DNA of 64,000 nt from Hydrogenophilales bacterium. GTDB taxonomy: Bacteria; Pseudomonadota; Gammaproteobacteria; Burkholderiales; Thiobacillaceae. Below are positions 1 through 9,537 of the stretch, piece by piece. The number at the start of each line of letters is the position of its first letter. Position 1 is the stretch's first letter. Both the position numbers and the translations under genes were made by a program. The stretch spans positions 62,001-126,000 of the forward strand of contig JADJCP010000004.1 of the NCBI GenBank assembly GCA_016703155.1. The letters are read 5' to 3'. The notes under the pieces are model-generated. The model searched no databases. It saw nothing but the letters and a program-made list of their open reading frames with translations, and was not told where the DNA came from.

Positions 1-1
1 A

Positions 2-91
2 CCCAGTCTCGCCGCCGCACCAACTACCAACGTTGTGGCGTGGGATTGCACTATGGCGCCTGCTGATTACGCTCCTGGTACTTGCCGTTGA
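2..91 (+). CDS. C-terminal end of a type IV pilin-like protein (partial)
   Basis: Only the last 29 codons are inside the window, running from the left edge to TGA at 89-91. The tail has a Trp-Asp-Cys, a loop of about eleven residues and a terminal Gly-Thr-Cys-Arg. That is the usual end of type IV major pilins, where the two cysteines close the C-terminal disulfide loop. A strong terminator follows 25 bases later, which fits a highly expressed monocistronic pilin gene. The family call rests on this short tail only, so a minor pilin or pseudopilin is equally possible. The N-terminal methylation motif would lie left of the window and would settle it. Confidence 0.55.
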   Translation, partial: PSLAAAPTTNVVAWDCTMAPADYAPGTCR

Positions 92-116
92 TTTGTTGAT
101 CTGAACGATGTAATAC

Positions 117-155
117 CTACGGCCTGACAAAAATTGTCAGGCCGTAGTCTTTTTT
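117..155 (+). terminator. Rho-independent terminator after the pilin-like gene
   Basis: A perfect 14-bp stem (117-130 with 134-147) closes a three-base AAA loop and is followed by a T-rich run at 148-155. It ends transcription of the gene entering from the left. Its T-tract abuts the next open frame. Confidence 0.9.
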
Positions 156-165
156 GGGCATGTCT

Positions 166-519
166 ATGTCGAAGTTGATTTCATATTTGTTGTCGTCGGC
201 AGCCGCCGAGTTCGGCGATTCACTCGCCAAGCGCTTGTCGACGCTATATCCCGTGGCGCTGGATAAACCGGGTGCCAAGAAGGTGTCGGCGAACCGCATG
301 GCGAGCATCTTGGAACGGCTCTATGCCGATGCCCGCTCTTACCGCCATGCGCATCATCTAGGCTACATCGGGCGCGCGCGGATGAGCCATGCCTTCAAGT
401 GGCGCATGCTCGAAATTGGTTATAGCAAGGAATTCATAGATATGGCAACGGAAGGTTTGGTTGTCTATCTGTACAAGCCAAAAACCGGGACATCGCCAGA
501 AAAAGCCGCATCGAAGTGA
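166..519 (+). CDS. Small hypothetical protein, about 117 aa
   Basis: I do not recognise the family. The frame has ordinary composition for this genome: a short hydrophobic start (KLISYLLSSAAAEFG), a middle rich in Arg, Ala and Tyr, and a Lys-rich tail. No signal peptide or metal motif is obvious. The start is uncertain. TTG at 154 lies inside the terminator T-tract, ATG 160 and ATG 166 follow, and ATG 298 would give 73 aa; none has a good Shine-Dalgarno sequence. It lies between the pilin terminator and a glycosyltransferase, with a 55-base gap to the latter's ATG. Given the poor start signals it could be weakly translated or not a gene. Confidence 0.5.
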   Translation: MSKLISYLLSSAAAEFGDSLAKRLSTLYPVALDKPGAKKVSANRMASILERLYADARSYRHAHHLGYIGRARMSHAFKWRMLEIGYSKEFIDMATEGLVVYLYKPKTGTSPEKAASK

Positions 520-574
520 TTGTCCGTGTAAGCGGGCCTTCTTTGAGCCGCTTGCCGTGAGTTTGGAGCCAAAC

Positions 575-1255
575 ATGATCCGTGTATTCATCGGTTTCGA
601 CCCCCGCGAAGCGGTGGCCTACCACGTTTGTGCCAACAGCATCATCCGGCATGCCTCGCAGCCGGTGGCGTTCACGGCGCTGGCCTTGAAAAACCTGGCC
701 GACTACACCGAGACCCACTCGGACGGCAGCAACCAGTTTATCTATAGTCGCTTCCTCGTGCCGCACCTGATGAGCTATCAGGGCTGGGCGATGTTCATGG
801 ATGGCGACATGCTGGTTCGCGACGACATCGTCAAACTGTGGAGCCTGCGCGACGAGAGCAAGGCGGTAATGGTGGTCAAACACGATTACAAGACCAAGGC
901 GAACAACAAGTATCTCGGCTCGAAGAATCAGGATTATCCCCGCAAGAACTGGTCCAGCGTGGTGTTGTGGAACTGCGGTCATCCGGACAATCGGGTCATG
1001 ACGCCGGAGTTCATCGAGAACGCCACGGGTGCGCAATTGCACCGGTTTACCTGGCTGGCGGATGAGCAGATCGGCGAATTGCCCAAGGTCTGGAACTGGC
1101 TGCCGGATGAGCTGGGCGAAAATCCTGACGCCAAGCTGCTGCATTGGACGCTCGGGACGCCTTCGTTCCATGAGTATGCCGATGCGCCGATGGCCGGCGA
1201 GTGGCACCGCGAGCGCATTCTCATGGATTATTGCCTTCAGCGCGATATCGACTGA
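575..1255 (+). CDS. Glycosyltransferase, GT-A fold
   Basis: A 226-aa protein starting MIRVFIGFDPREAVAYHV, chosen because GGAG at 565-568 is correctly spaced before ATG 575. A longer frame from 461 would overlap the preceding gene. The motif FMDGDM near residue 72 is the DxD-type nucleotide-sugar/metal site of GT-A enzymes such as family 8. Other conserved-looking blocks are YSRFLVPHL, VVKHDY and SSVVLWNCGH. No signal peptide or membrane segment is seen, so it should act in the cytoplasm, probably on cell-surface polysaccharide or protein glycosylation. Donor and acceptor cannot be told from sequence, and the neighbours do not form a polysaccharide cluster. Confidence 0.75.
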   Translation: MIRVFIGFDPREAVAYHVCANSIIRHASQPVAFTALALKNLADYTETHSDGSNQFIYSRFLVPHLMSYQGWAMFMDGDMLVRDDIVKLWSLRDESKAVMVVKHDYKTKANNKYLGSKNQDYPRKNWSSVVLWNCGHPDNRVMTPEFIENATGAQLHRFTWLADEQIGELPKVWNWLPDELGENPDAKLLHWTLGTPSFHEYADAPMAGEWHRERILMDYCLQRDID

Positions 1256-1441
1256 CGCGAGCAGCTTCCGCGCATTGTCTCCAGAATTGTGTCGCGGTCT
1301 CGGCGGCCACAAGCCAATGGGTGAGTGCTGTAGGATTGGCTAAGGTCGGCGTGAAAATCTTTCCGGGTACTTTGCCGCCCCGCTCCGGGGCACACAGTAT
1401 GGGTAGCCTGCCGTAGGCTGGGGCGGGTCGGGCAGCGCCGG

Positions 1442-1532
1442 TTCGTCGTCGCGAGGAGCGCAGCGACGTGGCGATCCATAGGCTTTGATTTATATAGTGC
1501 GCTGGATTGCCGCGCTTCGCTCGCAATGACGG
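1442..1532. repeat. Dispersed palindromic repeat, copy 1
   Basis: About 90 bp with inverted ends (GCGAGGAGCGCAGCGACG on one side, GCTTCGCTCGCAATGACG on the other). The reverse complement recurs at 26551-26643 with roughly 90% identity by eye. It occupies most of the gap between the glycosyltransferase and the helicase. The rest of the gap (1256-1441) shows only a small hairpin near 1400-1415 and no gene. Confidence 0.8.
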
Positions 1533-1570
1533 CCACCCTGGGCCACCCGCACCACCATGAATATATGCGC

Positions 1571-4500
1571 ATGACATTTATCGACACACTGGACCCCGGG
1601 CGCAACGCGGTCGTCGAAGCTTGCGCCGGCAGCGGCAAGACCTGGCTGCTGGTGTCGCGCATGATCCGGTTGCTGCTGGCGGGGGCACAGCCCTCGGAAT
1701 TGCTGGCGATCACCTTCACCCGTAAAGCCGCCGAGGAGATGCGCGATCGGCTATATCGCTGGTTGGCGGATCTGGCCGCCATGGGCGAAGCCGATGTCCT
1801 GGATTTTCTGACGCAGCGCGGCTTGAGCGCGTCGGAGGCACGGACGGCTCTGCCGAGTGCGCGGCGCTTGTTCGAGTCGGTCCTTGAGGCCTTGCCGGGT
1901 CCGATGATCACGACCTTTCACGGCTGGTTTCTGAACCTGTTGCAGCGTGCGCCCATGACGCGGCGCGCTCCGGCGAATTTGCTGGAAGACACCGGGCTGT
2001 TGCTTGAAGAGGCCTGGCTGACCTGGGCGGAATCGTTGCGCGAACCCGCCAGGCAAGCCGAAGCCGATGCCCTGGATTTCCTGCTCGGTGAGTTGTCCCT
2101 GGACAGCGCGCGCAAACTGCTTTTCAGCTTTGTCCACAAGCGCGCGGAATGGTGGGCGTGGTCCGAGGGGCGCGCCGATCCGATTGCCGAGAATAACGCC
2201 GCATGGGTCGCGCTCGCGGGGATCGATGCGTCGGAGGATGTCGTCGCGGCATTGTTTGCCGACACCACATTTCAAGACGCTCTGCGTGAATTCCTGCCAC
2301 TGCTGGCCGGCAATGGCACCGGTATCAAGGCCGATGCCGAGCGTGCGCTCAGCCTGGCCCCGCTTCTCGAAAAATGGCGTGAAATCGACAACCCGTCCCG
2401 GCATTGGGAAACCCTGTGGTCGATATTTTTCACCATCAAGGGCGAGGCGCTGATTCGCAAATCCGGGGGCACGCTGGAGAAACGCCTGGGCCCGGACGGT
2501 GCGGCGCGGTTCGTGGCGTTGCACTATCAGTTGGCCGAGCGTTTGAGCCAGGTGGCGGACAGATTGGAAGAGCTGCGTGGCTTGCGTCTGAATCGTGCCG
2601 TATTGGTGGCGGGGGGTGGATTTCTGGTGCGCTATCAGGCCTTGAAGCGGGAACGCGATGTCCTGGATTTTACCGATGCCGAATGGCTGGCGCGTCAACT
2701 GTTGTCCGACCCGGAACATGCCGATGCGCTGCTGGCCAAGCTCGACGCGCGCTGGAAGCACATCCTGCTCGACGAGTTCCAGGATGCCAACCCCCTGCAA
2801 TGGCAGATCATCACGGCGTGGCTATCGGCCTATGGCGCCGACCCGGAACGCCCGGACGTGTTCATCGTCGGCGATCCGAAGCAGGCCATTTATCGGTTTC
2901 GTCGGGCGGAACCACGCTTGTTCGCCGTGGCGACCGAATTCCTCCGGACGCATTTCGCCGCCGAAATGCACCGTCAGGATGAAACCCGTCGCTGCGCGCC
3001 GCGCGTGGTCGCCTGGCTCAATGCCGTGTTTGGCGAAAGCGCGGATGACTATCCCGGTTTCAACCCGCATCGGGCGCATCGCACAAGCCTGCCGGGTCAT
3101 TGCGAACTCATCGTCGCGCCGGCCGTGCTGGAGCCCGAGCCGGATATCGCCGTGTATCCGCGCAATCCACTCACCGAAGCGGCGCCGGCCAAACCCGACA
3201 AGCGGCGCGAAGAGGCGCGGCGGGTGGCGCAGCGGATCAACGACGTGGTCGGGCATCTGGCGCTTGTCGAGGACGGTGGCCGTCCGGCGCGCCATGCCGA
3301 CATCCTGGTGCTGTCGGCGTCGCGCACGGATGTGTCGGTGTTCGAGGAAGCCTTCAAGGCGGCCGGCATCTCTTTCGTCAGCAGCCGGCGTGGCGGCTTG
3401 CTCGATACCCTGGAGGTCGTCGATCTGCTGGCTGTGCTGGGTTTTCTGCTGATGCCGGCGGATAACCTGAAACTGGCGCATGCCCTGAAAACCCCGATCT
3501 TCGGTTTCACAGACAGCGATCTCAAGCAGATTGCCGCGAAAACACAGCCTGACTGGTATGCCCGTCTCGCCGACTGGGCCGTGGCCGACGGCGCGCCGCA
3601 ACACGTGCGGCGCGCCCATCAGCTCCTGCACGCGTGGCGCGCCAGCGCAGGCGCGTTACCGCCCCACGACTTGCTCGACCGTATCTATCACTCGGGGGAG
3701 GTCGAGGCGCGTTATGCCGCCAGCGTCCCGGATCGTTTGCGTGCCGGTGTGCTGGCGAATCTGCGCGGCTTTCTGGAACTGAGCCTGAAGTTTGCCGGTG
3801 GCCGCTACCCCAGTTTGTCGAGGTTTCTAGACGAGGTCAGGTCGCTGGCGCTGCGCGGCGGCGACGACTCGCCCGACGAGGTGCCCGCCAGCGCCGGCGA
3901 TGTCGTGCGCATGCTCACCATCCACGGCGCCAAGGGCCTTGAAGCCCCCGTGGTGTTCCTGATCAAGGCGGACGAGACCAGGCGCGAGGGCGACCACCTG
4001 GGCGTACTCATCGATTGGCCGCCGGAGGCGGCGCAGCCGACGCACTTTTCTATCCACGGCGCCGCGGGCTGGCGCGGCAGGGCACGTGAGGGTCTGTTCG
4101 AGCAGGAGCGGCAACTGGCTGAGCGTGAGCGGTTGAATTTACTGTATGTCGCCATGACCCGCGCCCGCCAGGCGCTGTTCGTGAGTGGTCTGGAGACTGC
4201 CGGAGAAGGCAGTTGGCTGGTGCGTCTGCGCGCGGCCATGCCGACGCCGGCGGGCTTGCCGGAAATGGCCTGGCGGGATTCGGGCCTGGCGGCTGCCGAT
4301 GTGCTCGCCGATGACCCGCCTGCCAGGGGCCGTGAGGCCGAGCCCATCGAGCCCGTGGGTTGCCGACGTCCGCCGATCACCGAGGAGGCCCGTTTTGGCA
4401 TCCTGGTACACCGTTACCTCGAACTGGTCACGGCGGGCAGGCGTGCCGAAGATATCCGCACCCTGCTGGAGGCCGACGCCAGTGAGTTCGATGCTGTCGC

Positions 4501-4843
4501 GGCAATTGCCAGGAACTGTCTGGCCAACCCGGAGCTCGACCGGTTCTTCGACGCGCGCGCCTATGAGCGTGCCAGCAACGAGATGGAATATATCGACGCC
4601 GCCGGCCAGCGGCGCCGCATCGACCGCCTGGTCGAATTCAAGGATGCCGTCTGGGTGCTCGACTACAAGACCGGAGGTCTCGCCGACCCCGACCTGGAAT
4701 GCCGCGCCCTGCCGTACCACGAGCAACTGCGCGACTACACCGGGGCGATGACGGCGCTCTATCCCGGAAAACCGGTGCGGGCGGGTCTGATCTTCGGCGA
4801 CGGGCGCTTCTGGGCGCTGCCGGAGATCCGGTCCAAACCGTAG
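1571..4843 (+). CDS. UvrD/AddA-type ATP-dependent helicase-nuclease
   Basis: A protein of about 1090 aa in the double-strand-break repair family of AddA/RecB. The N-terminus has Walker A EACAGSGKTWLL, then FTRKAAEEMRDRL (motif Ia region), LLDEFQDAN (motif II), VGDPKQAIYRFR (motif III), LTIHGAKGLE (motif V) and LYVAMTRARQ (motif VI). The C-terminus carries a RecB-type nuclease domain with HRYLEL, RRRIDRL and VLDYKTGG, which supply the catalytic Asp and Lys. The start is ATG 1571 or ATG 1565; neither has a clear ribosome site, and further upstream lies a repeat. Such enzymes normally work with an AddB partner, often adjacent, but none is here. The stop codon forms part of a REP sequence. Confidence 0.88.
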   Translation: MTFIDTLDPGRNAVVEACAGSGKTWLLVSRMIRLLLAGAQPSELLAITFTRKAAEEMRDRLYRWLADLAAMGEADVLDFLTQRGLSASEARTALPSARRLFESVLEALPGPMITTFHGWFLNLLQRAPMTRRAPANLLEDTGLLLEEAWLTWAESLREPARQAEADALDFLLGELSLDSARKLLFSFVHKRAEWWAWSEGRADPIAENNAAWVALAGIDASEDVVAALFADTTFQDALREFLPLLAGNGTGIKADAERALSLAPLLEKWREIDNPSRHWETLWSIFFTIKGEALIRKSGGTLEKRLGPDGAARFVALHYQLAERLSQVADRLEELRGLRLNRAVLVAGGGFLVRYQALKRERDVLDFTDAEWLARQLLSDPEHADALLAKLDARWKHILLDEFQDANPLQWQIITAWLSAYGADPERPDVFIVGDPKQAIYRFRRAEPRLFAVATEFLRTHFAAEMHRQDETRRCAPRVVAWLNAVFGESADDYPGFNPHRAHRTSLPGHCELIVAPAVLEPEPDIAVYPRNPLTEAAPAKPDKRREEARRVAQRINDVVGHLALVEDGGRPARHADILVLSASRTDVSVFEEAFKAAGISFVSSRRGGLLDTLEVVDLLAVLGFLLMPADNLKLAHALKTPIFGFTDSDLKQIAAKTQPDWYARLADWAVADGAPQHVRRAHQLLHAWRASAGALPPHDLLDRIYHSGEVEARYAASVPDRLRAGVLANLRGFLELSLKFAGGRYPSLSRFLDEVRSLALRGGDDSPDEVPASAGDVVRMLTIHGAKGLEAPVVFLIKADETRREGDHLGVLIDWPPEAAQPTHFSIHGAAGWRGRAREGLFEQERQLAERERLNLLYVAMTRARQALFVSGLETAGEGSWLVRLRAAMPTPAGLPEMAWRDSGLAAADVLADDPPARGREAEPIEPVGCRRPPITEEARFGILVHRYLELVTAGRRAEDIRTLLEADASEFDAVAAIARNCLANPELDRFFDARAYERASNEMEYIDAAGQRRRIDRLVEFKDAVWVLDYKTGGLADPDLECRALPYHEQLRDYTGAMTALYPGKPVRAGLIFGDGRFWALPEIRSKP

Positions 4844-4875
4844 GAGCCGGCTTGCCGGCGATCCAGGCATTCGCC
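4839..4875 (+). repeat. REP-type palindromic repeat
   Basis: The sequence GTAGGAGCCGGCTTGCCGGC starts inside the preceding stop codon and continues with a second GC-rich inverted arm to about 4875. It matches the REP consensus family (TGTAGGAGC followed by a palindrome) seen also at 6472 and 32674. Confidence 0.7.
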
Positions 4876-4939
4876 GGCAAGACGCGCGGTCGCTTCAGAC
4901 CTGGCGTAAAATGCGCCGCAACTTACGATGGACGAGACC

Positions 4940-6010
4940 ATGACCGCACTGAAAAACGATACCTTCCTGCGCGCCCTGATGCGCCAGCCCACGGAATACA
5001 CGCCGCTCTGGCTGATGCGCCAGGCCGGTCGATACCTTCCGGAATACTGCGCCACGCGGGCGCGCGCCGGCAGCTTCCTGAACTTGTGCAAGAGCCCGGC
5101 ACTGGCCACGGAAGTGACCCTGCAACCGCTGGCGCGCTACAACCTCGACGCCGCCATCCTGTTCTCGGACATCCTCACGGTGCCCGATGCCATGGGCCTG
5201 GGCCTGTATTTCGCCGAGGGCGAAGGTCCGAAATTCGAGCGGCCATTGCGCGAAGAATGGGCGATCCGCGACCTCATCGCCCCGGACCCGCACGACCATC
5301 TGCGCTACGTCATCGACGCCGTCAGCGAAATCCGCAAGGCACTTGACGGCTCGGTGCCGCTGATCGGCTTCTCCGGCAGCCCCTTCACGCTGGCCTGCTA
5401 CATGGTCGAGGGCGAAGGCAGCGACACCTACGCCAAGGTCAAGACGCTGATGTATTCGCGGCCCGACCTGATGCATCACATCCTGACGGTGACCACCAAG
5501 GCGGTGATTGACTATCTCAATGCCCAGATCGAAGCCGGCGCGCAAGCCGTCATGGTGTTCGACTCCTGGGGCGGCATGCTCTCCCAGGCGGCCTATCTGG
5601 AATTTTCCCTGCCCTACATGGCGCGCATCATGGCCGGCCTGAAGCGCGAAAACGACGGCCAGGTCGTACCGCGTATCGTCTTCACCAAGGGTGGCGGCCT
5701 GTGGCTGGAACGCATCGCCGCGTGCGGTGCCGACGCCGTCGGCCTGGACTGGACCATCGAGATCGGCGAAGCGCGTCAGCGCGTTGGCGACAAGGTCGCC
5801 CTGCAAGGCAACATGGACCCGACCATCCTGCTGACCACGCCCGACGCGATTACCACCGAAGCCAAGCGCATCCTCGCCAGTTACGGCCAGGGCAGCGGCC
5901 ACATCTTCAACCTGGGCCACGGCATCTCCCAGTTCACCCCGCCGGACAACGTCGCGGCGCTGGTCGAGACGGTGCGCGCGGAGAGCCGGCAATATCACGC
6001 GGGGGACTGA
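4940..6010 (+). CDS. hemE: Uroporphyrinogen decarboxylase
   Basis: A 356-aa enzyme that decarboxylates the four acetate side chains of uroporphyrinogen III to give coproporphyrinogen III in haem synthesis. Signature blocks are clear: PLWLMRQAGRYLPEY near residue 20 (catalytic Arg region), DAAILFSDILTVPDAMG (catalytic Asp), GFSGSPFTLACYMVEG and the C-terminal FNLGHGISQFTPPDNV. Length matches the family (about 354 aa). ATG 4940 gives the normal MTALKNDTFLRAL start; an ATG four codons upstream is less likely. It stands apart from other haem genes, downstream of a REP sequence. The next gene begins six bases after its stop, so the two are probably co-transcribed. Confidence 0.97.
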   Translation: MTALKNDTFLRALMRQPTEYTPLWLMRQAGRYLPEYCATRARAGSFLNLCKSPALATEVTLQPLARYNLDAAILFSDILTVPDAMGLGLYFAEGEGPKFERPLREEWAIRDLIAPDPHDHLRYVIDAVSEIRKALDGSVPLIGFSGSPFTLACYMVEGEGSDTYAKVKTLMYSRPDLMHHILTVTTKAVIDYLNAQIEAGAQAVMVFDSWGGMLSQAAYLEFSLPYMARIMAGLKRENDGQVVPRIVFTKGGGLWLERIAACGADAVGLDWTIEIGEARQRVGDKVALQGNMDPTILLTTPDAITTEAKRILASYGQGSGHIFNLGHGISQFTPPDNVAALVETVRAESRQYHAGD

Positions 6011-6016
6011 TCGACC

Positions 6017-6460
6017 GTGACCTGGCGGCGTATCGATGTTCCCCGACATATCTGGTTGGCGTTGGCTGTTTTAGCGGTCGCGCCACCTGCCGGCGCTGAA
6101 CAGGTTCAATTGAAATTCGGCCCGCGCGTTTTGTCGGTGGAGGTTGCCGATACCCCCGCCGAGCGCGAGTATGGGCTCATGCGGCGCACTTCCATGCCGG
6201 AAAATCAGGGCATGCTGTTTGTTTTTCCCGCCGACAGCCGGCAATGCATGTGGATGAAGGACACCCTGATCCCGCTTTCGGTCGCCTTCATGGACGCGCG
6301 GGGACGCATCGTCAACATCGCCGACATGCAGCCGCAAAGCCGGCAAATCCACTGTTCTGCCAGGCCTGTGCGCTATGCACTGGAAATGAATCGCGGTTGG
6401 TTCGCGCGTCGCGCCATCCAGGCGGGCGACATCGCGACCGGGATGGACCGCGCGCGATAA
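6017..6460 (+). CDS. DUF192 family secreted protein
   Basis: A 147-aa protein with a GTG start six bases after hemE and a probable signal peptide (WLALAVLAVAPPAGA, cleaved near residue 27), so it is exported to the periplasm. The body matches DUF192: an EREYGLMRRTSMP block, GMLFVFP, then MWMKDTLIPLSVAFMD and a C-terminal VRYALEMNRGW. Function is unknown; the fold is a small beta-barrel-like domain widespread in bacteria and archaea. Followed by a REP pair and a terminator, so it ends the hemE transcript. Confidence 0.85.
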   Translation: MTWRRIDVPRHIWLALAVLAVAPPAGAEQVQLKFGPRVLSVEVADTPAEREYGLMRRTSMPENQGMLFVFPADSRQCMWMKDTLIPLSVAFMDARGRIVNIADMQPQSRQIHCSARPVRYALEMNRGWFARRAIQAGDIATGMDRAR

Positions 6461-6471
6461 AGACCCTGTGC

Positions 6472-6527
6472 TGTAGGAGCCCGCTTGCGGGCAATGGGGC
6501 GTTATCGCCCGCAAGCGGGCTCCTACG
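6472..6527. repeat. Paired inverted REP elements (BIME-like)
   Basis: TGTAGGAGCCCGCTTGCGGG at 6472-6491 recurs as its reverse complement ending at 6526, separated by about 14 bases. Two REP units in opposite orientation can form one long hairpin after the DUF192 gene. Confidence 0.8.
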
Positions 6528-6535
6528 TGGATGTA

Positions 6536-6571
6536 AAAACCCCCGTGGATCTCGCGACCCACGGGGGTTTT
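6536..6571. terminator. Bidirectional Rho-independent terminator
   Basis: AAAACCCCCGTGG pairs with CCACGGGGGTTTT, with A-rich sequence on the left and T-rich on the right. It can terminate the hemE/DUF192 transcript from the left and the minus-strand sorting-signal gene from the right. Confidence 0.85.
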
Positions 6572-6623
6572 GTTTGGACACGGAAACTCCGGGCTTGGAA
6601 GTTGACCTGCCCCCGAACAGCGG

Positions 6624-7130
6624 CTATACGGGCGGCTGATTGCAGGAGAGTATGCAACCGGCGTAGGGCGGTCCGGAGTGATCACCGGGTATCAGATGCG
6701 AGCCGGCATGGCACTCATCGGCATGTGCGATAGCCGGGATAAAGCCGATCGCCTGCACCGATGTCAAGGTGACCCCGCCGGGCACGGTTGTATCAACATA
6801 TTGACCTACTCCGGCACAAGGGACGTTGGCCTGCCCGGACTGCGACCCGATCGTCAGCCCGGTTGCAAAGAAGGCCAGGGTGTCCGAGTTCAGCGTTCCG
6901 ATGCCTATCCCGAGCGCCACCAGCAAGGCGAACAGACCCCGGCCTGACCGCTTGCGCAGATAAGCGAAGGCCGCCAAGCTCAGTACCAGTGCGATCAACG
7001 CATTACCCCAAGGACTCAGCGGTACCGCTACCCCCTGCGAACTCCAGGCGATATCGTAGGACTGCGCGAGCGCACTGCTCGCGGGCGCGCCTGCGAGCAG
7101 CCACAAATTCAATTTCATGAAACGCTTCAC
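6624..7130 (-). CDS. Secreted protein with mid-chain IPTL/PEP-CTERM-like sorting signal
   Basis: A 168-aa protein. GTG 7130 is chosen because AAGGAGG sits five bases upstream; longer frames lack this. A signal peptide (LWLLAGAPASSALAQ) is followed within about 20 residues by VPLSPWGNALIALVLSLAAF and then the basic stretch YLRKRSGRG. This is the tripartite exosortase signal (motif, transmembrane helix, Arg cluster), normally found at the extreme C-terminus. Here about 100 residues follow: another hydrophobic segment and a Cys-containing tail with CAGVGQYVDTTVPGG and CILSCNQPPV. From memory this resembles the family called midcut-by-XrtH, whose members accompany exosortase H. No exosortase gene is in the window. 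Family assignment is moderate; the architecture itself is clear. Confidence 0.6.
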   Translation of the reverse strand: MKRFMKLNLWLLAGAPASSALAQSYDIAWSSQGVAVPLSPWGNALIALVLSLAAFAYLRKRSGRGLFALLVALGIGIGTLNSDTLAFFATGLTIGSQSGQANVPCAGVGQYVDTTVPGGVTLTSVQAIGFIPAIAHADECHAGSHLIPGDHSGPPYAGCILSCNQPPV

Positions 7131-7223
7131 CCGAACCTCCTTGTTATATGTAGGGGTTGTCATCGTAATCTTTTGTCTTGCCATGTCAATTGGTATGCCT
7201 GTCAATCCCGCTTTCATGAGGCC

Positions 7224-7250
7224 AAAAAAAGCCCCGCCGAAGCGGGGCTT
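7224..7250 (-). terminator. Rho-independent terminator of groES-groEL
   Basis: Read on the minus strand: AAGCCCCGC, TTCG loop, GCGGGGCTT and then seven T residues, 22 bases after the groEL stop. Confidence 0.93.
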
Positions 7251-7271
7251 GTGGGTGCGACGGCTGACTGC

Positions 7272-8924
<1,653 letters not shown>

Positions 8925-8944
8925 TGTTGCTTACTCCTTGAATT

Positions 8945-9010
8945 GGTCATTCCCGCGTGGGCGGGAATCCAGTGTTTTTGGGGTCGCTTCCCCGCCTTGG
9001 CGGGGAGACG
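8945..9010. repeat. Two palindromic repeats in the groES-groEL gap
   Basis: The first, GTCATTCCCGCGTGGGCGGGAA (from 8947), belongs to the widespread ATTCCCGC...GCGGGAATCC intergenic repeat type. The second is CCCCGCCTTGGCGGGG (8990-9006). Both would fold in the mRNA between the two cistrons. Confidence 0.7.
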
Positions 9011-9038
9011 GCGCTCGCGCTTGAAGCGCGGTTACGCC

Positions 9039-9329
9039 TTATTTCTCGATCACACCCATGATGTCTTCTTCGCGCATGACCAGGACTTCGTCGCCCTCGA
9101 TCTTCACGGCTTGGCCGGCGTACTTGCCGAACAGGACACGGTCGCCGACCTTGACGCCCAAGGCAATGGCATTGCCCTTGTCGTCTTTCTTGCCGGGGCC
9201 GACGGCCAGAACTTCACCCTGGTCCGGCTTCTCGGTGGCGGTGTCGGGGATGACGATACCGGATGCGGTCTTGCGTTCTTCTTCCATGCGCTTGACGATC
9301 ACACGATCGTGCAACGGGCGAATCTTCAT
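9039..9329 (-). CDS. groES: Co-chaperonin GroES (10 kDa)
   Basis: A 96-aa protein that caps the GroEL ring. It begins MKIRPLHDRVIVKR and contains the mobile-loop region KTASGIVIPDTA and the C-terminal EGDEVLVMREEDIMGVIE, all typical. AGGAGG lies five bases before the ATG. First gene of the groESL operon; the transcript starts just upstream within the CIRCE region. Confidence 0.98.
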   Translation of the reverse strand: MKIRPLHDRVIVKRMEEERKTASGIVIPDTATEKPDQGEVLAVGPGKKDDKGNAIALGVKVGDRVLFGKYAGQAVKIEGDEVLVMREEDIMGVIEK

Positions 9330-9389
9330 TGATTCCTCCTAAAATTCCATGCGTGAGTGGTATAAAAAATGAACAAAGCGACCGGGCTG

Positions 9390-9416
9390 TTAGCACTCGT
9401 GTCCTTCGAGTGCTAA
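9390..9416 (-). promoter_or_regulatory. CIRCE operator (HrcA site)
   Basis: TTAGCACTC, nine bases, GAGTGCTAA is an exact match to the CIRCE inverted repeat bound by the heat-shock repressor HrcA. It lies 61 bases before groES and directly downstream of the promoter. Confidence 0.97.
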
Positions 9417-9445
9417 TAATAGGGTCGTATGTCAGGTATTTCAAG
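9417..9445 (-). promoter_or_regulatory. Sigma-32 heat-shock promoter of groES
   Basis: On the minus strand CTTGAAA (9439-9445) is followed after 14 bases by CCCTATTA (9417-9424), close to the RpoH consensus CTTGAAA / CCCCATnT. It abuts CIRCE, so positive RpoH and negative HrcA control would converge. Confidence 0.85.
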
Positions 9446-9537
9446 AGCGGCATGGTGTTCGCTGTCCTCCAGGCCGTCCGTTCACCCCGCGACGATGCGC
9501 ATTGACAAGCTTGATTAATTGGAGAAACCTTGCCGCC

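Noticed and set aside
9502..9507. TTGACA as -35 of the amylase operon
   Set aside because: The hexamer is perfect, but no -10-like sequence lies 16-18 bases downstream.
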